From Larix kaempferi (taxonomy: Eukaryota; Streptophyta; Pinopsida; Pinales; Pinaceae): a DNA stretch of 64,000 nt. The stretch lies in assembly GCA_027924585.1 (NCBI GenBank), contig BSBM01000870.1, forward strand, positions 6,923,501-6,987,500. Reading direction: 5' to 3'. The translations under genes were made by a program, and so were the position numbers. Below, piece by piece: positions 20,324-31,037 of the stretch. Each line of letters begins with the position of its first letter. Positions within the stretch are counted from its first letter, which is position 1. Under the pieces are notes generated by a model. That model was not told the origin of the DNA. It saw nothing but the letters and a program-made list of their open reading frames with translations, and did no database searches.

Positions 20324-20359
20324 TTTTGGAGCAGTTAAATCTTTTGGTGTACTACAGTC

Positions 20360-20520
20360 TATTTTGAGGGGGGGTATTTTTCCCATGAGGTTTTCCCCAT
20401 TTCCTCGGTTTATTGACTGTTATTAGTTTTTGGATTATTGTATTGGGGTGACCTTTGGTCTTAGTTACCAGGGCCCCACATTATTTTAGTTGGCACATCA
20501 TAGTCTAGCTTGAGGGGGGG
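20360..20520 (+). other. two polypurine tracts and conserved 3' block
   Basis: The terminal tract TTGAGGGGGGG abuts the 3' LTR at 20521. A second tract, TTTTGAGGGGGGG, lies about 150 bp upstream near 20,362-20,374 and is followed by TATTTTTCCCATGAGGTTTT and a CCCCATTTCCTCGGTTTATT block. The same pair and block occur in all four internal regions of the 39-49 kb array. Confidence 0.75.
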
Positions 20521-21306
20521 TGTTCGGATATCCACATCATCTATTTCGGGATACATCATCTATTTCAGGATCTTGCATGATCTATTTCAGGATATGATCT
20601 ATTTCAGGATTCCTATTTCAGGATATGATCTATTTCAGGATTCTGCATGCACAGGCATGCATCCCAGTCACCAGTTTGATGCCTCCAGCACCTTATCCAC
20701 CTTCTTCTAGCACCCGGGAGCCACTTACCACAGAGTTTTAGCCCTCCTGAGCTGAAAGGCACCCTCTTCTCACCTACTGCCAGAGAAGGGCGCACTTGTT
20801 CACCTACCACTGCAGATTCACTCCAGTTACATTCAGTTAGCTCCGATTCTCCCTGATTTGAGGCTAGTTTCACTCCCGACTGACTGTATCACTTCCGTTT
20901 GACCTCCAGTTCGATTAGGTGACTTGTTCTGACTTCAGTTAGCCTCCCATGCGCCCCCACTGAGCCTCCATATCCTATATCAGTGCTACACACTTCAGTT
21001 ACATTTATTATGCTCAGTTAGACTCAGATTGACACCTGGATGACTGGTTGTTGTGATTGATGAGTACCACCGATGATTTATGAGGACTCCTAGACAGAGT
21101 CAAGCTACTCCATTCTGTGATTCGAATGGCCTACTTAGTCAATTCGAATTGCTCATTGACAGCATTGTATTCTATTGTAATTCATTCACCCTTTCTGGGA
21201 TAGAGAGCACTGCTGCATGTTTTGCACAGTTTTGCACCATATTTTCTATGTTCATCTGTAATGATTGATTTACTTGTTCATTAGATCTGCTGTGACTAAT
21301 TTTACA
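20521..21306 (+). repeat. 3' LTR of the Gag-only element (786 bp)
   Basis: Nearly identical to the 5' LTR; it has a 9-bp insertion at the CCAGTTTGATGCCTCCAGC stretch. Ends TTTTACA at 21306, then the CCCTC duplication. Confidence 0.93.
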
Positions 21307-21311
21307 CCCTC

Positions 21312-22439
21312 AAATTACTTCATTTTTTTGAGATACTTCCACAAGATATTTTGCATTGAGTAAAAAAAATGAAATGTAGAAAATTGAGGCACGTTTCCGA
21401 ATATATAAGTTTTAAGTATTGAAAATTTACATAACTATGTCAAATTTCATATTTTCTAACAATCACTTTTTATTTTTTTGGAAAATGAGAAGGTATATGT
21501 TTTTGTGGGTGCAGCCTTTGAGTGCCTAAATGATGGTTTCGGGCTACAAAAATTGGTAGAGATGTATAGAACCCGTAGCACTAGTGCAACACTATTTTTA
21601 CAAAATTAAATTTTTAATTTTTTTTTTAATTATGTAAGTGATCAAACCTCAAGAACGGTATGTCAAATGTGGGTGCAAAATTTGAAGGTATTAATGCAAT
21701 TATTTCTACTTGGATTTTTTATAGCATGTAGAGGTTGGTGTCTACTAGTGAAATATACAATTTTTTTTTAAAATGGTTTTGAAATGAAAAAGTTACGAAA
21801 TATTCACTAATAACATTTTTTTTACTTAAGGAGTGATGACACAAGAAAATTAGGAATCAAATAGAAAAAATCAATATTTTTTTTAGAAAATTACATATTT
21901 CGAATTTGCATAAAAAATGATATCTTTTCCTAAAATTTCATCAATAATGGTCATGTATGTCATTCTGTAGAGAGTAGTGAAAAACAGGCATATTGAGAAA
22001 AATGGTGGAAATGCCTAATTAGCTATGGTTCAGTAAATTCCATAGCACAAGTTTGGTAAGTTCAAACCAACCACATAGGACTGTGGCTAACACGCGGGCG
22101 CGTGAGGAGGGGGTTAGTGGGTGCTCAGGAACGTACATGCGTTCTATTTAAATTCAAATATTTTGGTTGGCATGCTTGGTGTTAGAAGAGACGTGCGTGC
22201 ATTTTTGTATATCCAAAACACTTGAGTGTTGTTATTCACATAAGGTACGCGCATTTTTGTATATCCAAAAAACTCGAGCGTTATTATCCACATAACATGC
22301 ACACGTTATGAACTTCACAAATAATGTTTTTAAGTGTTTAATGGAGATAAAGGGGGTGAGAGAGAGAAGAGAGACACAAGAGGGGGGGAAATGGACATAA
22401 ATTTAAGGATTTGGCGAGAGTAATGACAAGGGAGGGAAA
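21312..22439. other. AT-rich host spacer
   Basis: Continues the sequence broken at 18,300. No ORF or repeat to 22,080. At 22,130-22,320 short words of the AACTCGAGCGTTATT / ACATGCACACGTTATG kind recur, related to the ACGCTAGCGCG words elsewhere. Confidence 0.55.
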
Positions 22440-24700
22440 TTAAAGGCCTAAAACCATGAGTCCTAAGTCCCAAGCTCCTTAAATCCCTAAGCACCTAATC
22501 CTTTAATGCATAATCACTTACCCCATTAATAGTTGATCCTAAATTCCTTAACCTATAAAGGTATTACTCCTTAAATCACTAGTCCCTTAATTAACCTTTT
22601 ATCTCCCCTCACTGTTGTCCTTATCTCTTATTCCCTAATCCTTTAACACTATAACACCTTAGATCTAAATTCCTAAACTCTTAAAACCTAACCCCCTAAG
22701 CCTAGAGTCCTTAATCCCTTTACCCCTAAATCCCAAACTGCCAAACCCCTAATTCCTTTAATTGTTTAATTTTTATCCTTTAACCATTATCCCTCTAAGC
22801 TCTAGTTTACCCTATACAAGTAAAATAATTCTTTACCTCCACACTACGTTTGCATGTGCAACCTCCCTTATGCTAACGTGCCCTGCATTTGCTTGTGCGC
22901 TCTACGTTTGCATGTGTGCTCTTCATTTGCATGAGAGCTCTATGTTTGCTTGAGCTCTCTCCCTCTAGATTGATCGCTCCTCTCTCAGCTTTGGAATTCT
23001 TTCTTGGGCTTGTGCATTAGTCTCTTTAAGCTCTAATTTACCCCTTATAATCCTTTAACCCCTTCACCATTCATTCCTAACCTCATAAACCCTAACACGC
23101 TAACCCTAGAGCACTAGATCAATTAACCCCTAAGGATGCTAACCCCTAAATCCCGTTATCCACATTATCTCTCATCCTAGAACCCCTAATCCCTAAACAG
23201 TCTAACCCATATTAGTTAAAAATACCAAATCCCTAAGCCCTTAACCCTAGAAACAATTAAACCTTTTTAACTTCTTGGGCCTTAACCCCTAACCCATTAA
23301 ACCCTATCCCCCTAACCCTTGAGCCCTAAATTCATTCACCCCTAATTCCTATTACCCATGAAACCCCTAACCCCCTATCTGCTTAACTTCCTAACCCAAA
23401 AATCTTTAAACTTGTTAACAACTTTATGACCTTACCTCTAAACTCTTAACCAATAACACCTAGAATTCCTAATTAATCCCCTAACCCTAAAACCCCTAAC
23501 CAATAATCCCTAAAGCCCAAACCCATAAACCCCTAGAAAATCATAATTCCTCATCTCCTAGAGTCCATTAAGCCCTTAACCCCTAAGCCTTTAATCCTTC
23601 AACCCATTGACACTTAACCCTTAACCAACTCAACCGTAACATCCTAACCCTAGATCCCTAAAACCCTTAGCCTGTAAATATGCTAACCCTTGAAGGCTTC
23701 ACCTCTTAAATAACCACCAATACCCTAACCCTTATGTCCTTAAACAGTAATCCCCTAAGCCCTTAATTATTACAAACCCTTAATAGTTAAACCCTTCACC
23801 CATAAGTATTAACCTATTGAATCCTAACCCCCTAACTTCATGCCATTAATCCCTTAACCCCTAAATCCCCTAACTCCTGAACCCCTTTATCTCTAAGCAC
23901 TTAACACCCAACACCTAAGCCCTATTTTATCCACAAACACTTAATCCATTAATGTCTAACCTCTAAAACTCTAACCCTCTAAAACCAGATCCCATAAACA
24001 AGCCATAGAATGATGATCTAACCTCTAAATATTTAAACCTATTAACTACTTTATCCCTTTACCTCTAAATGCTTAACCCCTAAGTCCTAGTTAACTCGCA
24101 TAACCCTACAACCCCTAACCCATAATCCCTAAATTCCAAAACCCATAAATCCCTAGAAACCAATCCCTCATCTCCTAAAATCCATTAAGCCCTTAAACCC
24201 AAAACCTTTAATACTTAAACCCCTTGACACTTAACTTTTAACTAACTCAATTCTAGCATCCTAACCTTGGATCCCTAAATCCCTTAGCCTATAAATCCCT
24301 TAACCCCTAAGCCCCTAATCCCCTTGACCCCAAAACCTTCACCCTTAATGCTTAAATTATTGAACCCTAACCCCCTAACATTGGTCCCCTCAATCCCTTA
24401 ACCCATAAATCCCCTAGCCCCTAAATCTCTTTATCTCTAAGCACTTAATAGAGAATACCTTTAGAATCCCTAGTTTATCCACAAGCACTCAATCCCTTAA
24501 TGTCTAACCTCTAAAACCCTAATCGACTAAACATGGATCGCTAAATCCCTTAACCCCTAATCCCCTTGACCACAAAACCCTTGACCCTTAAGCCCCTTGA
24601 CCCCAAACCCCTTGAACCCAAACCCCTTGACCCCTTAGCCCCTAACACCAAATCCCTATTTAACCTCCTCACCCATAGAACATGAAGCCCAAAACCTTTC
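22440..24700. repeat. degenerate telomere-like tract (CCCTAA / CCCTTAA words)
   Basis: About 2.2 kb in which CCCTAA, CCCCTAA, CCCTTAACC and AACCCTAATCCC recur every few bases, always in the CCCTAA orientation, with no long perfect run. The plant telomere repeat is CCCTAAA/TTTAGGG, so this is an interstitial, heavily mutated telomere-like array or a telomere-like minisatellite. It breaks only briefly, for example at 22,840-22,990, where TTTGCATGTGCA-like words occur. Confidence 0.85.
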
Positions 24701-24970
24701 AAGATAAGTAGGGATCTAGGGAAATAAAGGAAATTTATTTTCTTGGGAAGAAACTATTAAATAAGGTTTTGATGAAAATGCAAATTCTGTATATTACCAT
24801 AACGCTAGCATGTTTATTGATGAAGAAACGCTCGCACATTATTTGATGAAGAAATGATCGTGCGTTTTTTGCCACTAGACATTATTTAGCTGTGAACCAA
24901 ACATATTAATTGCCTAGGAATTTTTTAACATTGAAGAAATGGACGTGCGTTATATTTTTAACAAACACTA
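24650..24970. repeat. second copy of the dispersed repeat at 595-800
   Basis: CACCAAATCCCTATTTAACC, AAACTATTAAATAAGGTTTT, TAACGCTAGCATGTTTA, AACGCTCGCACATT and AGACATTATTTAGC follow the order seen at 595-800. The middle contains an extra ~60 bp. Confidence 0.75.
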
Positions 24971-25900
24971 GAATGTTTTGTATATCCATAATGCTATCGC
25001 ATTTTTTCTCTACAAAAATTCAGCAGAATACTCTGCCTATTTCATACCCGATGTTAGCACCTATATATTTTTCATATAATATGAAGTTGAATGGAATGGA
25101 AGGAGGGTCAAAATGTACCTGGTATGGAAAACTGAGATATCCTCCATGCTCCAGTGCTAAATGCTAGTGGGAAGAACTAAATGACCTAAGGAGAACCAGA
25201 GGTTCAAAGGATGAGAAAGTGTTGGAGTATGGGTGTAAATAAACAACAAACATATTTTATACCCTATAGTCCGCTGATCAATCATGGGAAAGTTAAATGC
25301 CATGCCAATCTACATCGTAATTTGGGCGTGGGGATCCAATACACGGCCTTATATGGAATACCGCATAGATAAGCTATGAGGGAGATAAGGAAAGGGTGGA
25401 TGTGATGAGCCTTCTCCTCCAGCCATGTGTTAGCGGCAGACATTGTCGCAAAGAGGAAGACTGAAGGGCGATATGTGAAAGTGGGTGCATGCGATGGTAC
25501 GAGTTGGAAAAATAATCCACGGTTCAGAATGTGGTAAGGATATACATTGATGGCTCTCGCAGCAGATCGCATAAAGAAGTGGTGCACAAGATAAGACAAG
25601 GGTGGATGCGATGATATTTTCCCACCTGCCAGGTGTCAGGTTCAGAGCCCATCGCATAAAAGCGGAAAACCATGGTAGGGACTGTTTGGGTGCATGTGAG
25701 GCCATCTTATGGGGAAATGTGGATAAAAAGAATGGTGTGGATGTAAAGTGGGAAAAAGATCCGATGGCAAAGGAGACTCGGCGGTCAAATCAAGAGATGA
25801 AGTGGCAGCTGATCCGATGGTAGTAAAGAGACACGTGAGAAAGCCAATGAAAGAGATTAAAAGATAGCAGGTGGAAAAGTGTCGGGGTTATGTTATGCCT
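24971..25900. other. no convincing gene
   Basis: Mixed-composition sequence with only short ORFs. Blocks near 25,380-25,440 and 25,590-25,650 (GATAAG-GGTGGATG-GATG-TTCCC) look like a weak local duplication. It could include the 5' flank of the pseudogene that follows. Confidence 0.5.
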
Positions 25901-25903
25901 AGT

Positions 25904-25913
25904 TATATATATA
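25904..25913 (+). promoter_or_regulatory. possible TATA box upstream of the coiled-coil pseudogene
   Basis: TATATATATA followed by AGGAAACAACCGCGAGGG, about 190 bp before the first ATG of the long pseudogene at 26096. Position and composition fit a core promoter. There is no other support. Confidence 0.35.
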
Positions 25914-26095
25914 AGGAAACAACCGCGAGGGTTGACATTTGCTCTGGAAGATTGTAGAAGTCTGGTGGTCCCTCGGCGTGTGGCAGACGGTGAAGGCGAT
26001 AGAAGTCTCTAGTGGCCTACTCAAAGCTTCTAAACCAACAGGTAGGACCTTGTAACTGTTCTTTCTCTTGAAAGTTGAAAATTTTAAGTCATAAA

Positions 26096-29000
26096 ATGGG
26101 AGAAGAGCAGGCTTCTACCAACCATAAAGCTAGGGTATCCCTGGAAGATAGGGAAGTAGATGTATTCAACCCACACCTTCGGCTCTTTGTCCTAGAGATC
26201 AAAACAAAGTTAGATGCTCTGCATGAGAAGGGTTTGGACTTACATGGGGTCTTTAGGTCGTCATTTATTTACTTTTTCCTAGACCAAGTACCCTCTTTCC
26301 CCGAGTTTGTAACGTGGTGCTCCATGAATTACTCCGAATCCACAAAGATAATCATGGATGCTTCCAGGTCTAAAATGGTCTGTGTTTTAGATGCGTCAGT
26401 ATTAAGAAATTCATTTTTTGTCCCTGAGTCATATTACCAGTAGTCCGAAAGCTTTTCAGAAGAGTCAGTGGTCGCCTTATTCCTCCAAATTTCCCCAGAA
26501 AGCCGTCAAACTTTCCTAGCCACATGCTTAAAACCCCATGCCGAAGTTCCCGAAAAGACGTACCCCTTGGAAGTCAACCTTTTTAATGATGATTCCCAGT
26601 TGATTTTCTCACTGCTGGCTCAATTCTTAGGTTTAGATAGTGACCAATAGGTAATAGAGGTCCAGCTTAGTCTACTCTTTAGAATTAGTATTTGCTTAGC
26701 GAGGTCCGACATAGGACTCATCCCTTCTCTGAAGTTTGATGAATTTTTTGCCAATAGAATGCATGTACAATTGGAAAATTTCCCAAATGCTAGGTTTTTC
26801 AGATACCAAATGCAACTCATGAAGATGATCATGTACAGTAACGCGAAAAGCCCGCATTTTCACCCTTTGCTTGAGACAAATGCTCGGTCAGACAATGTGT
26901 TTGAATATTTCAATTATGTTTTACCCTCAGTGTACAAAGTCATTTTTGGGGAGGGACTGTTGAGAGTGCTACCCGAGATGAAGTCCATGATGCAGCTAAA
27001 AGATGAAGTAGCCATTGGAGATTGGTTCCTTTTGAAAGATACTACAGTCATTCAGCTGTATGGATTTGTGAAGGAACCTTATATCTTTCCCTCCTTTCTG
27101 ACACTAAGAATTTTTTCCATGGACTCTATCAGGCAGAAATTGAGCCTGGAAGAAACGTTGTTCCTGCAGTACAAAAAGGACACAGATATAAAATATCCCT
27201 GGAAAGTTGGCCCTTTTATTGCAGAGAATAAGAAAGCTTTGCCAGAGATAGAGGAAATTATAGGACTGTTGGGGTTCAAAAAGGACATAGCTGTTGAATA
27301 CGATCCCCTACACATTATTTCTAAAAGAAGAAAAGAGTGTAACATGAGCGCCTTCGAACAAAAGGAGCCCAAAAGGGCACTCAGGGGGTGGAACTTGCTA
27401 CAATGGAAGCCCGCAGAAGAAGAAGCACCAAGTGTACAGGAAATGGATCCCGTAATGTCTGATGTTGTAATAAATACAGAACAGGTACCGGACACCGGAG
27501 AAGTGGGCCGAAAGAGAGATTTGGAGGAAATACAGGATATGGACACTGAGATGGAGAGTGAAGACAAACGATCCAGGATGATAACACTAGCTGAGGTGTT
27601 TGATGGAAATACTCAGGTCAAGTCATTAATGTCCCTCGATGAAGAAGGGTTAGGTGATGAGACACCCCTTGAAGAATTGAATGAGAAGACCGATAATGAG
27701 GGGTCCCCAATCCCCGATGTTCAAATAAAAGAATATAAATTTTAGGATGTTCAAGAAGGTGAAAGCAGCAGTAGATTTCGGTCTAAGGCTGATCTGTACG
27801 AGCAGTATAAACAAACTAGGCAATCCTCAGCCCAGAAGCTGTTTGATCTAATGCCGAGAGCCAACAATCTATCCAAAGCTAGGACTTCCTTAGTGGCCAG
27901 TAGAGATGAGAAAGACAACACCTTAAACCTGGCCATATCAACAGATGCCGAAGTGAAAGAGATGAAGCTCAGATGGGATACCATACCTGTACCTGACAAG
28001 ATTCATTTTCACCAATAGATTGGTGATCTCATCCATGTTGATCTTGTGAAAGTGGCATTGAAAGGTGATAACTTGGAAGTCACTGTAAAGAAATTGGCGA
28101 ATCAGCTGAAACAGGAAAAGAGCGAAAACCGAGCCCTTCAACAACTTGTAAAGAGGTAACAAATTGAACTTGTTGGAGTTGACGGAGGAGGAAAAGCCAC
28201 GAAGCAGCTGCTAGCTGATAAAGAAAAGTTAATTTCAAATTTGCAGAAAAAGGCTAAAGTCCCTAACATCCAGCTGATCCAAGTTCCCGAGGAGACCAGA
28301 TTTGAAATACAAAAAGAGGCTTTCTCTAAGGAAATAGATGATTGGAAAGCAGAGATATTAAAGCTATCTGGAGAAAAGGACAATTGGAAGCGAGAGAAAA
28401 CTAGCCTAGAGAAGCAGATTGAAGACTTAAGAAGTAACTTGTCCAGTCTGGACATGCGGCCTACCAATGTGAATCAAGGTGTTGAAGAAGATAGTACTAA
28501 TGATCTGGCATAGGCTGTGTCACATGTTAGCCTGAAAGATAATGAAATAAGGGAATTAAATGAGAGGATTTGGAAGTTAGAAGATGAAAACAAGAAGTTG
28601 GAAGAGGAGATAAATAGCCTCCGGGAAGAGCAGAAAAAGTCAATTGAACAGAATAAAAAACTCACTCACCAAGTAGCAGGACAGGCTGCTATGCAAGGGT
28701 GTAGACATTTGGTGTGGGATAAGATATATAAAGAGGCCAAGAGTTTTTGGCCCTACTTAGAATTCATAAGAGTCAAGGAAAAAATGATCAGTGATGCTTG
28801 GGCGGTATGTGTAGCCACAAGAGAAGACTTGACCCAAAAAACCAAAGAAACAACATTAAGTGATGTGGCCTTTTTAAATGACTTATCATAACAAGATAGG
28901 GTCCAATTAAACATTTGCAACAGGATCATGACAATCGCCGCGGCTCGAAGGATTTTGAGGAAGTATGCTCAGGTGGAAAGCGTGGAGGCCAAAGCGAAAG

Positions 29001-29391
29001 ATATGAGGAAGGAGGTAGCATACTTTAGAAGTTCATTTGATAAGTTAAATGAGATGGGACTGCCATATTTTTGGGCTGAAAGTTTAGAGCTGCTCTCCAA
29101 AAGTTCCTACAAAAAGAAGATCTCGGCTATAAGAATGGATCATTCGAAATTCAAACACATGGAGCAGCTACTCATAGGTAAACGTTGATGGAAAAGATCC
29201 AAGATGACTTTGATATCCCAAACAGGTTAATTTCCATTGGCAAAAGGCTTCCGCCAGCCTCATACTCTAACCACATTGAAATCTAGGTAATGGTGAGGGA
29301 AATGACAGATTACGATATCCCTTCAGCTGAACGCTGGGTTGCTGTGCATGCATATGCAAATATGAGATGCGCTCTCTGTCAACTGCAGTAA
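26096..29391 (+). pseudogene. uncharacterised long coiled-coil protein, decayed
   Basis: I do not recognise this gene. From ATG 26096 (MGEEQASTNHKARVSLEDRE) a protein of about 1,090 codons can be followed with few frame changes. A globular N-terminal part (FRSSFIYFFLDQVPSFPEF, NLFNDDSQLIFSLLAQFLGL, FPNARFFRYQMQLMKMIM, LPEMKSMMQLKDEVAIGDWF, YIFPSFLTLRIFSMDSIRQK) extends to about 27,350. An acidic linker follows, then a charged coiled coil (28,230-28,660, heptads of E/K/L such as LEDENKKLEEEINSLREEQK), then a C-terminal part ending ERWVAVHAYANMRCALCQLQ. In-frame TAG at 26441, 26648, 27743, 28016 and 28511, TAA at about 28158 and 28889, and a frameshift near 29,185 kill it. Long near-continuous coding with no introns suggests a retroelement-borne ORF or a retrogene. 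Confidence 0.7.
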
Positions 29392-30589
29392 CTGTTTAAG
29401 TTTTTTTATAAGTTGTCAAGTATTTGTTTGAAAGGTCCGAAAGATACATAAGATGTTTCTAGTTTTTGATATAATTTGTAATATTCTTTGAGGCAGCTAA
29501 TTGAATAGCTAGTCTGAAACTTTACTTTTACTATGTCTGTTTTTACTTTAAGGATAATTCCACTCTAATGATATCGGCAATTGTAAGAAATAGTTAGATC
29601 AGCTCTACCTGTTTCTGTTTTAAAACAATTGTGACAAACAAAATTTTGATGAGGTGTCATTCTGTTGCAAAACATTTAGGTTTGGAGGAGTCGAGCCTAG
29701 AGCTCAATGAGATCTATAAATATGTTCGTAATCGAAGGCACAAAGGTTGAAAACCTTATGTTGAAAGCTTTTGGTAATCTAAAGATTAGTCTGTAAGACA
29801 TTTTTGAGCAGTTTTAATAAATTTTGCAGAGCCGAAGCCTGTGTTTTGACAGGGATTCCTGTGCAATTGGTATGGTAGTCTGTATTTTCTCTCTTCCCAT
29901 GTGAAATGTGTTTTCTCTCTTCGTAAATCCATTTTGTGTCATTTCCTTCATGCTTGGAACAGGGTAATGATTAAGTGGAATTCATAGATATTATGCTCTG
30001 CTTAGTTTATTCCAAGTATTTCACCAACATATTCTACTAAAGTTGATGTAGGATTCATCTTGGTATGCCTTACATTGATGGACTGTTTCTTTTCTCTTCT
30101 ATTCCACAAAACTAAAATTCTCTTTGACTACTAGCTTCTTGCTACCTTGCCCTTGTGAATGCATTTGCAAAATATTTGTGAATGATGTTTCATAGTTTGT
30201 AAAAGGTGACTCCATTGCCCAAACTAAATTTCATATGTTTTCAACCAAACAACGCATGAATCATTTTATTTCCCAAACAGAAAACTGATCTTCTGTATAT
30301 TTGTTGTAATTGAATATCTTGGCCGTGAATGCTGGTGTTTATTTTTCATTATTGACAATCTTGATTATTCCAGTCTTTTCATGAGATTTTAGAGAGAGCC
30401 CTCTCTGTCTGTGTTGGGTCAGTAGAACAGGGCAAATATTGGTTATTGGTTACCCAGAATTATCCTCTTTCAGCCTTGGGGGTCAATTTTGGTGTTAACA
30501 CTCGAATTTTGTGTTTTGTCTCCCCAACAGCACTACAAAAATACTTGATACTCTATGTTCATAAGCAACAATCAAGACAATTGAGGAAT
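29392..30589. other. AT-rich sequence, no gene seen
   Basis: Follows the pseudogene stop. Pyrimidine-rich segments (TTTTCTCTCTTC at about 29,890 and 29,915) could be 3' flank or LTR remnants, but no paired copy is in the window. Confidence 0.5.
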
Positions 30590-30995
30590 CTTGATACTCT
30601 ACGTTCACAATCAACAAGCTTGAAGAGGATTCTACAGTTAGCATTGGGAATTGAGGATTCTACATTCACAATTAGCAAGCTTCAAGAGGATTCTACATTC
30701 ACAATTAGAAAGCTTCAAGAGGATTCTACATTCACAATTTCAAGAAAGCTTGAGGAATATATATGAACACAATTGAAGTAGAATCTACATTCACTATTGA
30801 GCAAGCTTGAAGAACCTATATTCACAAATGAATAATTTTTTATATTCACAAGTGAGGTAGAAGTTACTTTCACATTTGAGCAAGCTTGAGGAATCTATAT
30901 TCACAATTGAGGAAGTATCTATATTCACAATTGAGAAAGCTTGAAGAACCTATATTCACAATTGAGAAAGAATTTGGATATTTGAATAATTGAGC
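30590..30995 (+). repeat. degenerate ~30-bp minisatellite
   Basis: Repeated units built from GAGGATTCTACATTCACAAT and AGCAAGCTTGAAGA, about a dozen copies with drift to TCTATATTCACAATTGAG. Units near 30,650-30,740 are the most regular, at about 30 bp. Confidence 0.8.
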
Positions 30996-31037
30996 ACACC
31001 TCTAGAATCTATTTTCTTAGTATTGCTCACTGTGGTA

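Larger units (their letters stand above)
18301..21306 (+). mobile_element. non-autonomous Gag-only LTR retrotransposon, young
   Basis: 3.0-kb element with LTRs 18301-19077 and 20521-21306, both TGTTCGGATATCC ... ATTTTACA. It is flanked by CCCTC at 18296-18300 and 21307-21311. It has a Met-tRNA type PBS (TGGTATCAGAGCC, 19078) and a G-rich polypurine tract before the 3' LTR. Inside is one intact ORF of 344 codons and no trace of protease, integrase or RT. The LTRs differ by one 9-bp indel and only about four substitutions by eye, so insertion was recent. Pol functions must come from another element, probably a copia type given the PBS and the Gag-like start. Confidence 0.93.
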
